Translations under genes and position numbers: made by a program | The notes under the pieces: model-generated | Databases searched by the model: none | What the model saw: only the letters and a program-made list of their open reading frames with translations | Told to the model about the DNA's origin: nothing | NCBI RefSeq assembly: GCF_029869215.1 | Contig: NZ_JARWPM010000350.1 | Location: 1 to 48,867, forward strand | Reading direction: 5' to 3' | Source of the DNA: Nocardia carnea | Lineage (GTDB): Bacteria; Actinomycetota; Actinomycetes; Mycobacteriales; Mycobacteriaceae | Length of the DNA stretch: 48,867 nucleotides | Shown here: one piece after another, positions 24,952 through 33,174 of the stretch | Layout: the number at the start of each line of letters is the position of its first letter | How positions within the stretch are numbered: the stretch's first letter is position 1

Positions 24952-26010
24952 ATGCGCCGGACGCTCGCCGTGCTACTACTGGCTCTCGTCACCGGATGTG
25001 GTCCCGGCGCGAGCGAGCCACCACCGCCTACCCGGGATTTCGACCTGCAGGCGCACCGAGGCGGGCTCGCCCTGGTCTCGGAGAATACCCTGGCCGCCTT
25101 CGGCAATGCCCTCGAACTCGGTGTGGACACAGCGGAATTGGATGTGCAGATCACCGCGGACGGGTACGCGGTGATCACCCACGACCGCGACCCGAACCCC
25201 GCCAAATGCGCCGATACCGCGCCGGCCTTCCCCGGCGACCCCGAATTCCCGTACGTACCCGGCCCCACCCTGATCCGCGACCTGACGCTCGCGCAGGTCC
25301 GCACCCTCGACTGCGGCTCCCGTCCGCTGCCCGGCTATCCGGCCCAGCGCACCGTGCCGGGCGCGCAAATACCCCTGCTCTCCGAGGTTTTCGACCTCGT
25401 CCGCGCCCATCGCGCCGACTCCGTGCGGCTCAATATCGAAACCAAGGTCGAAGCCGCCGCACCGCACGAGACCATGCCGCGCGACGATTTCGCCCGCATC
25501 GTGGTGGACGAGATCCGGCGCGCCGATATGACGGATCGGGTGTCGGTGCAGAGCTTCGACTGGGCGGCGCTGCGGTCGGTGCGCGCGCGGGCGCCCGAAC
25601 TGCCGCTCGTCGCCCTGACCAACGGGCAGCAATTCCTGCAGGTGGGCCGACCGGGCGGCTCACCGTGGCTGGGCGGCCTGGATATCGACGATTTCCCGGG
25701 GTCACCACAGGAAAAATATGTGGCGGCCGCTGCGGCACTCGGCGCCGACGCGGTCTCCCCGGTGCACGGGGACCCGCAGGACGGCGCGATCACCGACCCC
25801 GGCTATGCGCCTTTCACCACCGCCGCCCTCGTCGAAGCCGCACACCGCCGCGGCCTGCGCGTGGTGCCGTGGACTGTCGACGACCGCGCCACCATGGTCC
25901 ATCTGCTGGACCTCGGTGTCGACGGCCTGATCACCAACCGTCCGGACGAACTGCGCGCGGTACTGGCCGAACGGGGATACGAACTGCCCCGGGCGATTCC
26001 ACGCCCCTGA
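24952..26010 (+). CDS. glycerophosphodiester phosphodiesterase lipoprotein
   Basis: This is a 352-residue GDPD. The N-terminus MRRTLAVLLLALVTGC is a lipoprotein signal with lipobox LVTGC, so the enzyme is lipid-anchored outside the membrane. Seen: QAHRGGLALVSENTLAAF with the catalytic His and Arg, ELDVQITADGYAVITHD with the metal-binding Glu/Asp and second His, and NIETKVE, VQSFDWAALR and VPWTVDD at the later strands. It hydrolyses glycerophosphodiesters to glycerol 3-phosphate and an alcohol, for phosphate or carbon supply or lipid turnover. It is a single gene. Confidence 0.93.
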   Translation: MRRTLAVLLLALVTGCGPGASEPPPPTRDFDLQAHRGGLALVSENTLAAFGNALELGVDTAELDVQITADGYAVITHDRDPNPAKCADTAPAFPGDPEFPYVPGPTLIRDLTLAQVRTLDCGSRPLPGYPAQRTVPGAQIPLLSEVFDLVRAHRADSVRLNIETKVEAAAPHETMPRDDFARIVVDEIRRADMTDRVSVQSFDWAALRSVRARAPELPLVALTNGQQFLQVGRPGGSPWLGGLDIDDFPGSPQEKYVAAAAALGADAVSPVHGDPQDGAITDPGYAPFTTAALVEAAHRRGLRVVPWTVDDRATMVHLLDLGVDGLITNRPDELRAVLAERGYELPRAIPRP

Positions 26011-26116
26011 GCGTCCAGGGGTTCCAGAGCAGCGCGGCGGCCGTGTCGTGCGAGACCCGTTCTCGTGTCGGGCCCCGTTTGCCCGGATCGCCGATCCAGT
26101 CGGCTATGCGTATACA

Positions 26117-26122
26117 TATACT
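26117..26122 (+). promoter_or_regulatory. -10 element of a probable leaderless promoter
   Basis: TATACT lies 6 nt before the ATG at 26129, so transcription would begin at or next to the start codon. There is no ribosome site. Similar TAnnnT hexamers sit 6-7 nt before other starts in this window (28234, 35424, 41137, 42020). Confidence 0.55.
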
Positions 26123-26128
26123 GTAACC

Positions 26129-26425
26129 ATGCTCGATCCTCTCAGCCTGGCTGTCGGTGCGGGTCTGGTCGCGCTCGGCTGGGCCGTCGGCCGGTTCGGG
26201 CATCGCCGCACCGCCCGGCCGGGCCGGAACCACCTCACCGCGCGCTGCGGTTGCGGTCACGACCTGGCGTTGCACGATCGCGAATCCGGCACCTGCCACG
26301 CCGAGTTCTCCCGCCGCGGTACCAGCGGCCTGCGCGAATGGGTGCGCTGCAGCTGCCGCCGCTACACCGGCCCCACCCCGCTCGAAGAGGTTTTCAGCTC
26401 GCCGATCCTGCCGCCGGAACACTGA
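26129..26425 (+). CDS. small membrane-anchored Cys-rich hypothetical protein
   Basis: This is a 98-residue protein with one N-terminal membrane helix (PLSLAVGAGLVALGWAVG). A soluble part follows with CGCGHDLALHDRESGTCHAE and RCSCRRYTGP. Five cysteines and several His in CxC pairs look like a zinc site. I recall similar uncharacterised short proteins in Nocardia, but no function. The start at 26129 directly follows a TATACT box, so it is probably leaderless. It is followed by a terminator hairpin. Confidence 0.75.
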   Translation: MLDPLSLAVGAGLVALGWAVGRFGHRRTARPGRNHLTARCGCGHDLALHDRESGTCHAEFSRRGTSGLREWVRCSCRRYTGPTPLEEVFSSPILPPEH

Positions 26426-26575
26426 ACCGCGAACTCGATGCCCGCTCCTGTGCGGCAAGCTCAGCCGGGCAAGCGTTCTCGCACTGGCCCGGTAGTCCCG
26501 CCCCCGTAGCCGGACTACGCGACCGACCTGTAGACCACGGGCCTACCTATCCACGCATTCCCCGGCGGAAACTGC

Positions 26576-26612
26576 ACGTGCCCGCCTCCGCGGACGGCGA
26601 AGGCGGGCACGT
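26576..26612. terminator. bidirectional hairpin terminator
   Basis: Arms ACGTGCCCGCCT (26576-26587) and AGGCGGGCACGT (26601-26612) pair perfectly over 12 bp with a 13-nt loop. It lies between the convergent small membrane protein and the MFS exporter, so it could stop both. Confidence 0.75.
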
Positions 26613-26623
26613 CTTCGTGGACA

Positions 26624-28120
26624 TCAGTGCGCGAGCACGGGCTCACCTTCGGCGGGAGCCGGCACCGTATTCGGCAGCAGCGCGGCGAGCAGCACCGCAC
26701 CGATCACGAAAATCCCTGCGGCCCAAGCAAAACTGGTGGTGTAGCTCTCGATCGCCGACTGGGCTACGGTGATCTCGCTCGGCGCCCGGCCGGCCAGGTA
26801 GTCACCGGCGGCCGACGCCGCGATGGTGCTGAGCAGCGCCGTACCGATGGAGCCGCCGACCTGCTGGCTGGTGTTGATCATCGCCGAGGCGACCCCGGCA
26901 TCGTCGTGCCGCACACCGGCGGTGGCGCTCTGGAACGCCGTCGACATCGCGGCGCCGAGGCCGAGGCCGAGCAGGATCAGGCTGGGCAGGATATGGGTGG
27001 CGTAGCCGGTGTCGAGCCCGATCCGGGTCAGCCAGGCCATACCGATCGCCGCGATCACGAACCCACCGCTCACGGCCACCTTGGGGCCGACCTTCGGCAG
27101 CAGCAGCGACGGGGTCGTGGTGGACGAGACCACCATGCCCGCGACCATCGGCAGGAACGCCACACCGGTCATGATCGGCGAATAGCCCAGGGTCAGCTGC
27201 ATGTAGTAGGTGAGGAACAGGAAGATCGCGAACATCCCGATACCCATGACGAACACCGCCAGGTAGGCGCCGCCGCGGGTGCGGTCGAGCACGATCCGCA
27301 GCGGCAGCAGCGGATGCGCCACCCGGGTCTCGAGCCAGACGAACACGGCGAGCAGTGCCGCGCCACCGATCAGGAACGCGAGCGTGACCGAATCGGTCCA
27401 GCCTTCGCTCTCGGCGTGCGAGAAGCCGTAGACGATGGCGAACAGCGCCGCGGTCACCACGGCGGTACCCGGGATATCGAGCTTGGGCCGCACACCACCG
27501 GCATGCCGCGCCAGCAGCAGTACCGCGCCGACCAGCGCGACCGCGGCGAAGATCAGGTTCACGAACATCACCCAGCGCCACGACGCCCATTCGGTGAGCG
27601 CCCCGCCGAGCAGCAGGCCGATGGCCCCGCCGGTGCCCGCGACGGCGCCGAAGATGCCGAAGGCCTTCGCGCGTTCGGACGGTTCGGTGAAGGTGACGGT
27701 GAGCAGCGAGAGTGCCGCGGGCGCGAGCAGTGCACCGAAGACGCCTTGGCCGACACGGGCCGCGACCAGCATCTCGAAGTTGGCGGCCGCGCCGCCGATG
27801 GCGGACGCCACCGAGAAGCCGATCAACCCGACGATGAAGGTGTTGCGCCGGCCGAACAGATCACTGAGCCGGCCGCCGAGCAGCAGCAGGCTGCCGAACG
27901 CCAGCGCGTAGCCGGTGATCACCCACTGCCGACTGGCATCGTCGAAGCCGAGGTCGCGCTGGGCCTCGGGAAGTGCGATGTTCACCACGGTCGCGTCGAG
28001 CACGACCATGAGCTGGGCAACGCCGAGGACGGCGAGAACCCACCATCGCAGCGCGTGTGAGCCGCGCCTGCCGGACGGTTTTTCCTGCGCGGATGGCCCG
28101 CGATCGATCGTGGTAGTCAT
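26624..28120 (-). CDS. DHA2-family MFS multidrug exporter
   Basis: This is a 498-residue integral membrane protein with about 14 helices, the EmrB/QacA type. The first helix region LAVLGVAQLMVVLDATVVNIALPEAQRD carries the conserved D-A-T motif. Later come GRLSDLFGRRNTF (motif A) and ALTEWASWRWVMFVNL. It exports drugs or toxic metabolites in exchange for protons. The ATG at 28120 has AAGGGGCG upstream. It is divergent from a TetR gene with two near-identical dyads between, so drug-inducible derepression is likely. The substrate is unknown. Confidence 0.93.
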   Translation of the reverse strand: MTTTIDRGPSAQEKPSGRRGSHALRWWVLAVLGVAQLMVVLDATVVNIALPEAQRDLGFDDASRQWVITGYALAFGSLLLLGGRLSDLFGRRNTFIVGLIGFSVASAIGGAAANFEMLVAARVGQGVFGALLAPAALSLLTVTFTEPSERAKAFGIFGAVAGTGGAIGLLLGGALTEWASWRWVMFVNLIFAAVALVGAVLLLARHAGGVRPKLDIPGTAVVTAALFAIVYGFSHAESEGWTDSVTLAFLIGGAALLAVFVWLETRVAHPLLPLRIVLDRTRGGAYLAVFVMGIGMFAIFLFLTYYMQLTLGYSPIMTGVAFLPMVAGMVVSSTTTPSLLLPKVGPKVAVSGGFVIAAIGMAWLTRIGLDTGYATHILPSLILLGLGLGAAMSTAFQSATAGVRHDDAGVASAMINTSQQVGGSIGTALLSTIAASAAGDYLAGRAPSEITVAQSAIESYTTSFAWAAGIFVIGAVLLAALLPNTVPAPAEGEPVLAH

Positions 28121-28146
28121 CTCGCCCCTTGAATGGATGGATTATC

Positions 28147-28208
28147 CGGAGAAGTCGTCTCCGCTTAGCTGAACGCTAACACAATAACGGAGAAGATGCC
28201 TCCACTTA
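28147..28208. promoter_or_regulatory. paired operator sites between exporter and TetR
   Basis: Two 21-bp sites (28147-28167 and 28188-28208) start CGGAGAAG and end CTTA and match at 17 of 21 positions. The first contains the perfect dyad CGGAGA-N5-TCTCCG. They lie 41 bp apart, four helical turns, in the 113-bp divergent region. TetR binding here would cover both promoters. Confidence 0.6.
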
Positions 28209-28233
28209 ATCCCGGCGTTGATAGACTGCGGCT

Positions 28234-28914
28234 GTGAAACCCGCCACGACCTTGCGCACCAGGCGTCTGCGCGCCGACGCCGTCCGCAATCAGCAACGCA
28301 TCGTCGAGGCCGCCCGTGAGCTGTTCGCCGACCGTGGTCTCGAGATCACCCTCGACGATGTGGCCGACCGCGCGGGCGTGGGCGTCGGCACGGTGTACCG
28401 CCGGTTCGCGAACAAGACCGAACTCATCTCCGAGGTGTTCGAACATCATCTCGGCGAATTCGCCGACGCGGCCGAATCGAGCCTGCGCCACCCCGACCCC
28501 TGGCTCGGCCTGATCGAATTCGTGGAATACGCCTGCCGCCATATGGCGATCAACCGCGGGTTCAGCGAGGTGATCCTGGAACTCGACCTCGACACCGAGC
28601 GATTCCACCGGCTGCGCGACCGGATCAAACCGGCGGTCGCCGCGATCGTCACCCGCGCCCGGGAGGCGGGCGTCCTGCAACCCGATATCGAGCCCTCGGA
28701 TCTCTTCGCGATGATCCATATGGTCGACGGCCTGGCCGAATTCGCCAAACCGATCAACCCCGAGGTGTGGCGCCGCTACCTGGCCATCACCCTCAACGGC
28801 ATCCGCGCCGATACCGTCGCCCGCCAGGAACTACCGGTCCGCGCCCTCACCGACGACGAAGTCGACCAGGCCAAAACCGCCCGCACCGCCCCCTGCGCCG
28901 GCCGCCGCCGCTGA
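28234..28914 (+). CDS. TetR-family transcriptional regulator of the exporter
   Basis: This is a 226-residue TetR protein. The HTH is near residues 15-60: QQRIVEAARELFADRGLEIT, LDDVADRAGVGVGTVYRRF and NKTELI. The remainder is a helical ligand domain with acidic patches (ILELDLDTERFHRL). It is divergent from the DHA2 exporter and probably represses it and itself through the paired sites at 28147-28208. The GTG at 28234 follows TAGACT by 6 nt and has no ribosome site, so the message may be leaderless. The start follows from this and from family length. Confidence 0.92.
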   Translation: MKPATTLRTRRLRADAVRNQQRIVEAARELFADRGLEITLDDVADRAGVGVGTVYRRFANKTELISEVFEHHLGEFADAAESSLRHPDPWLGLIEFVEYACRHMAINRGFSEVILELDLDTERFHRLRDRIKPAVAAIVTRAREAGVLQPDIEPSDLFAMIHMVDGLAEFAKPINPEVWRRYLAITLNGIRADTVARQELPVRALTDDEVDQAKTARTAPCAGRRR

Positions 28915-28943
28915 CCGCGGCCGCAGATCCTCCCGCATCGAGC

Positions 28944-29281
28944 TCAGGTGCGGCCGAAAACGTCGTCCACGTTCGTCGCGGTCAGTACGCGCCGCATCCA
29001 TGTCCGAAGCTGGGCGTTACCGGCTGCACGAATTCGGTCTGAAGCGACAGCGGGTAACGACCCGAACTTTATGGTCAGCAACTCCGTCAGCGTCTCCACC
29101 AGAGTTTCCGCACGCCCCTCCGCGCGCCCTTCCGCGCGACCCTTTGCTGCAGTCGTTCAGCTGTTGTCACAATGACCTCCTCGGCTCGGGGTCCGAGCTC
29201 ATCGATCACCGGGCCCAGCTCATCCTCTCCGGTCTCACCGACATATTCGGCAAAGTACCTGGCGGCACCGACAAGGCTCAT
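28944..29281 (-). pseudogene. Rpn/DUF4351-type nuclease-family remnant, truncated and frameshifted
   Basis: The minus strand reads ELGPVIDELGPRAEEVIVTT, then AERLQQ. About there the frame shifts: the continuing sequence in another frame reads GRAEGRAEGRAETLVETLTE, then LLTIKFGSLPAVASDRIRAA and WMRRVLTATNVDDVFGRT, ending at a TGA at 28944. The RAEG repeat plus a C-terminal helical bundle is typical of Rpn/PDDEXK transposase-like proteins (DUF4351 type). The N-terminal nuclease domain is missing, with coding sequence starting at 29281 directly downstream of the cyclase gene. It is a decayed element at the end of the operon. Confidence 0.65.
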
Positions 29282-29289
29282 TCGTCAGC

Positions 29290-30267
29290 TCATCGGACTG
29301 CTATCGGGTTGACCGGGGAGCCGACGGCGCCGGTGATCTTGATCGGGGCGGCGGTGAGGAAGAAGTCGTAGTTGCCGTCGGCGGCGCAGGCTTCGGCCAG
29401 TGCGTCGAGATCCCACATCTCGCCCAAGAAGAGGCCGATCTGCGGGATCGCGACCTGGTGCAGGGGCTGGAAGGCGACCTCGAATTCATTCGGGCGGACT
29501 TCGAAACCCCAAGTGTCCGTGGCGATTGCGGCCATTTCGGTACCGTGCAGCCAATCGGCGGTGGTGAACGACAGCCCGGGCGCCGGGCCGCCCGCGTACT
29601 CGCCCCAGCCGTCGCGGCGGGCGCGGGTGAGCTGCCCGGTGCGGACGACGACGATATCGCCGCGGCGAATCTCCGAGGCCGGGCCTTGGGCGGCGATGGT
29701 CTGTTCGAGATGCGCCTGGGTGATCGCGAAACCGTCCGGTAGTTCACCGTTTTCGCCGATCGCCCGGCCGACGTCGAGCAGGACACCGCGGCCGCAGATG
29801 ACGTCGGCGACGGTTTCGATACCGGTGACCTGATCGCCGAGACTGGTGACGACCTGGTCCGCGGGCCGGCCGTTCCAGGCGTGGCCGTGGTCGAAGATAT
29901 GACCGAGACCGTCCCATTGGGTGGAGCATTGCAGGGGCATGGCGATCACATCGTCGGCGCCGCCGAGACCGTGGGGAAAGCCCTGGATTCCGGCGACGGC
30001 GTCGGTGCCCGTGTCGAGCATGGTGTGCACCGGGTTGGTGCGCCGGCGCCAGCCTTTCTGCGGGCCGTCCATATCGAAGGATTGCGACAGCGAGAACGAC
30101 CGGCCGGTGCGGATGGCGGTGGCCGCGACGCGGCGGGTGTCGTCGTCGAGGAAATTCATGGTGCCCAGGACGTCGTCGGGTCCCCAGCGGCCCCAGTTGG
30201 AGACCCGGGCGGCCGCGGCGGCGATGGCGCCCTCGGGGTCGGTGCGGTCCAGTTCTTCCGGGGTCAT
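29290..30267 (-). CDS. cyclase-family protein (kynurenine formamidase-like hydrolase)
   Basis: This is a 325-residue member of the cyclase/KynB-like metal hydrolases. Seen: SLSQSFDMDGPQKGW, the metal-binding stretch CSTQWDGLGHIFDHGHAWNG with an H-x3-D-x-G-H-like arrangement, and RRGDIVVVRTGQLTRAR. These enzymes use a divalent metal to hydrolyse amides, enol-lactones or lactones. It is last in a six-gene operon; its ATG overlaps the upstream stop (ATGA). A lactone or enol step late in ring-cleavage catabolism fits. The specific substrate is unknown. Confidence 0.88.
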   Translation of the reverse strand: MTPEELDRTDPEGAIAAAAARVSNWGRWGPDDVLGTMNFLDDDTRRVAATAIRTGRSFSLSQSFDMDGPQKGWRRRTNPVHTMLDTGTDAVAGIQGFPHGLGGADDVIAMPLQCSTQWDGLGHIFDHGHAWNGRPADQVVTSLGDQVTGIETVADVICGRGVLLDVGRAIGENGELPDGFAITQAHLEQTIAAQGPASEIRRGDIVVVRTGQLTRARRDGWGEYAGGPAPGLSFTTADWLHGTEMAAIATDTWGFEVRPNEFEVAFQPLHQVAIPQIGLFLGEMWDLDALAEACAADGNYDFFLTAAPIKITGAVGSPVNPIAVR

Positions 30268-31433
30268 GACAGCGCACCTCCGTCGAGCTCGGTGAAGGTA
30301 TCGCGCACCCAGTCGGCGATGTAGGTGGTGACATGCGGTAGATGGTCGAGGCCGATATGTTCGGTCGCACCTTCCTCGGGGGTGAAGATCCGCAGTTCCC
30401 GCTTGGGGCTGTTGACCGCCTGGTCGTAGGAGCGGTGCGCGTATTCGAGCGGAATCTGCCGGTCGTTCTCGCCATGCGCGATCAGGAACGGCACGGTGAT
30501 CTTTTCGACCACACCGTCGAGGTGGATATCCTCGGCGAACTCGATGAAGGTCGGGATATCCGGCTGACCCCACACCCACAGCACATGGTCCCAGTAGTGC
30601 GGCACCGGGTTCTCGCCCTCGCGGTCGAGCCGCCGTTTCTGCACCGCGCCCCAGTTGTGGTTGGCGCCCCAGGCGACGCAGAGGGCGAGCCGCTTCTCGA
30701 ACGCGGCGGCGCGCGGGACGTAGTAGCCGCCCAGCGACCAACCGGCCAGCCCGATCCGATCGGTGCGGATATCGGGGCGCGCCTCGAGCCAGTCGACGCA
30801 GGCCGCGGCCCACACCTCGGTGTCGATCCGCGCGGTGAGCCCTTGCAATCGCAGCGCCTCACCGCTGCCGGGACAGTCGACCATCAGCGTGGAGATGCCG
30901 CGTGCGGCCAGCTCGGTGTGCACTCCGGCGCCGACCATCATCTCCTTGGTGGAATCCAGCCCGTTCCACATGATGATCACCGGAGTCGGCGACCCATCGG
31001 CCGTGGCGTTGTGGAAGTACGCCGGAAGGGTGGTGTCCTCGTAGGGAATAGCGACCTTGGTGGTCGCGGGGTCGATCAGCGCGCACGATTTCAGCAGCAG
31101 GTCGACGCTGCGCTGGTATTCGGCATTACGACTCGAATCCTTGGCGCTCTGCATCCGCTCCGCCTGCGCGACGTACACCGACGCGCGGAAATACGCCTGC
31201 CCGGCGGTGCGCATATGGCCGGCTTTCTCCGCCTCCACGGCCTGCTGTTCGAGCCGGTCGGCCACGGCCCGCCAGGCGGCCATGAATTCGGCGGTGCCGA
31301 CATCGGAGCCCTGGGCAGCGAGTTCGCGGATGGGGCGGCAGGCGCGGTCGACCTCGTCGATCAGACCGCCGCTGTTGAGCGTCGCGACGACACCGAGGTT
31401 CCAGATGTAATTGCCCGGAAAGTATTCGAACAT
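30264..31433 (-). CDS. alpha/beta hydrolase, C-C hydrolase-like (DHPON hydrolase/FrsA type)
   Basis: This is a 389-residue hydrolase with an N-terminal helical cap (about 1-120) and a catalytic domain. The nucleophile elbow GWSLGG has Ser233, the acid is Asp323 in AHGENDRQIP, and the triad His is H358 or H363 in EHIGLDHLPH. The fold and long N-terminal cap resemble 2,6-dihydroxypseudooxynicotine hydrolase, which cuts a C-C bond next to a ring carbonyl. It lies between the SDR and the cyclase gene, probably cleaving an acyl-aromatic or ring-cleavage product. The start at 31433 has AGGA upstream; its stop overlaps the next gene (ATGA). Confidence 0.87.
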   Translation of the reverse strand: MFEYFPGNYIWNLGVVATLNSGGLIDEVDRACRPIRELAAQGSDVGTAEFMAAWRAVADRLEQQAVEAEKAGHMRTAGQAYFRASVYVAQAERMQSAKDSSRNAEYQRSVDLLLKSCALIDPATTKVAIPYEDTTLPAYFHNATADGSPTPVIIMWNGLDSTKEMMVGAGVHTELAARGISTLMVDCPGSGEALRLQGLTARIDTEVWAAACVDWLEARPDIRTDRIGLAGWSLGGYYVPRAAAFEKRLALCVAWGANHNWGAVQKRRLDREGENPVPHYWDHVLWVWGQPDIPTFIEFAEDIHLDGVVEKITVPFLIAHGENDRQIPLEYAHRSYDQAVNSPKRELRIFTPEEGATEHIGLDHLPHVTTYIADWVRDTFTELDGGALS

Positions 31434-31444
31434 GATTCCTCTGC

Positions 31445-32194
31445 TCACTGGGTGGGGTGTGGGGGTTGGTAGAGCGGGCGCAGCGCATCCGAGACCGGCT
31501 TCGCGCCCGCGTGCGAGGCGGCACCGCCATCGACGGGGATCTCGGCTCCGGTCACGTACGAGGCACCGTCGCCGAGCAGGAACACGACAACGGACGCGAC
31601 TTCTTCCGGGCTGCCCGCGCGCCCCAGCGGTGCGGCCGCGATCGACGCGTCCCGGAACTGCGCGGGCGCCGACGCGGTCATCGGGGTCTCGATGAAACCG
31701 GGATGCACGGCGTTGACCCGGATTCCGCGGTCGCCGAGTTCCAGGGCGGCCGTACGGGTGAGCCCGCGCAGCGCCCATTTGCTGGTCGTGTAGGCCAGCG
31801 GGTAGTGGCCCTGGTAGCCGGCGAGGGAACCGATCAGGACGATCGAACCGCCGGCGGACATCAGCGGGGACAGGGCCTGGATCGCCTGCAGCGGACCGCC
31901 GACGTTCACCGCGTGCGTATCGGCGAGAGCGTCCGGGGTGACGTCCCCGAGCCGCGCCCGCCAGGTGACGCCCGCGCAGTTGACCAGGCCGTGCACAGGT
32001 TCGCCGGCGAGGTCGGTGACCAGCGCCGACCAGTCGTCCGGATCGCGGACGTCGAGGCGGCGGATACCGTCCCCCGCGACCCGGTCGACCGCTACGACGC
32101 GAGCACCGGCGCCGGTGACCGCGGCCGTGACCGCGGCCCCGATACCCGACCCGGCTCCGGTGACGACCACGGTGCGTCCGGCGAGCGTGCTCAT
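31445..32194 (-). CDS. short-chain dehydrogenase/reductase
   Basis: This is a 249-residue classical SDR. The cofactor motif TGAGSGIG is at 12-19, NCAG replaces the more common NNAG at 72-75, and the catalytic Ser123, Tyr135 and Lys139 are all present (YTTSK). D37 in VVAVDR after beta-2 suggests NAD preference. It would oxidise an alcohol or reduce a ketone in the catabolic route. Its ATG overlaps the preceding gene stop (ATGA), and the next gene starts 11 bp after its stop. The substrate is unknown. Confidence 0.92.
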   Translation of the reverse strand: MSTLAGRTVVVTGAGSGIGAAVTAAVTGAGARVVAVDRVAGDGIRRLDVRDPDDWSALVTDLAGEPVHGLVNCAGVTWRARLGDVTPDALADTHAVNVGGPLQAIQALSPLMSAGGSIVLIGSLAGYQGHYPLAYTTSKWALRGLTRTAALELGDRGIRVNAVHPGFIETPMTASAPAQFRDASIAAAPLGRAGSPEEVASVVVFLLGDGASYVTGAEIPVDGGAASHAGAKPVSDALRPLYQPPHPTQ

Positions 32195-33174
32195 ACCGTC
32201 CCCCGCCGGAACGCCGCGTAGTCGCGACGCCGCACACGGGTCAGCGCGGGCGCGGGATCGGAGATCCCGACCCGGCCGCTCAGCACTCCGATTCCCTCGA
32301 CGGTCAGCGTCACGACATCGCCCGGTTGCAGCGGCGGCGGATCCTGCTCGCCGCGGCGGCCCCAGAGTTCGCCGAGGCAGCCACCGTTGCCGACCGTGCC
32401 CGAACCGATCACATCACCGGATACGACCCCGCTGTCGCGGGACGCGTAGGCGATCATCGATTCGAAGGTCCAGCCCGCGTTGCTCAGCACATCGCGGCCG
32501 ATTTCGGCTCCGTTGACGCACACCGCGCACTCGAGGTCGAGAAATCCGTCGGCGTCGCGGTAGGGGTCGAGTTCGTCGGCGGTAACGATCCACGGGCCCA
32601 GGCTCGTCGCGAAATCCTTACCTTTGGCGGGCCCGAGCGATACCTGCATCTCCCGGCTCTGCAGATCCCGCGCCGACCAGTCGTTCATGATCGTGTACCC
32701 GAAGATCGCCTGCCGCGCCTGTTCCTCGGTGAGCGAGCGCCCGGCCCGGCCCAGCACCACGGCGACCTCGAGTTCGAAATCGCGCACCGCACAGTTCGCC
32801 GGGAACAGCGCTTCCTCGTCCGGTCCCAGAACAGCGTGCGGGTTGGTGAAGTAGAACGTCGGTGCGTCGTACCAGGCGTCGGGCACCCCCGACTTGCCGT
32901 CCACGCTGCGGCGCACGCCTTCGACGTGTTCCTCGAACGCCACACTGTCGCGAATCGACGCCGGCCGCAGTGGGGCGAGCAGCCGGACCTCGTCCAGCGG
33001 TCGCGCGGACTCCTGCGCGCGAGCACGTTCGGCCAGCCGGTGCGCCTCGGTCAACCCGGCGTCGATCACATCCCGCATGGTCAGCCCGGCAGCGAACGGG
33101 TAGACCCTGTCAGCGTCGACCACCCCGACACGGGTTTCCGCGAGGCCGGGCGCGGTGAAAGTCGCGAGCCGCAT
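32191..33174 (-). CDS. fumarylacetoacetate hydrolase (FAH)-family protein
   Basis: This is a 327-residue FAH-fold enzyme. It starts MRLATFTAPG. Seen: FEEHVEGVRRSVDGK, the metal-site RDFELEVAVVLGRAG with paired acidic residues, and YTIMNDWSARDLQSREMQVSLGPAKGKDF followed by SLGPWIVTADEL. This matches catechol-pathway 2-keto-pentenoate hydratase or acylpyruvate hydrolase relatives. It should act after extradiol cleavage. The start at 33174 forms a TGATG overlap with the dioxygenase stop; extending to 33264 would overlap that gene. It is coupled to it. Confidence 0.92.
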   Translation of the reverse strand: MRLATFTAPGLAETRVGVVDADRVYPFAAGLTMRDVIDAGLTEAHRLAERARAQESARPLDEVRLLAPLRPASIRDSVAFEEHVEGVRRSVDGKSGVPDAWYDAPTFYFTNPHAVLGPDEEALFPANCAVRDFELEVAVVLGRAGRSLTEEQARQAIFGYTIMNDWSARDLQSREMQVSLGPAKGKDFATSLGPWIVTADELDPYRDADGFLDLECAVCVNGAEIGRDVLSNAGWTFESMIAYASRDSGVVSGDVIGSGTVGNGGCLGELWGRRGEQDPPPLQPGDVVTLTVEGIGVLSGRVGISDPAPALTRVRRRDYAAFRRGTV

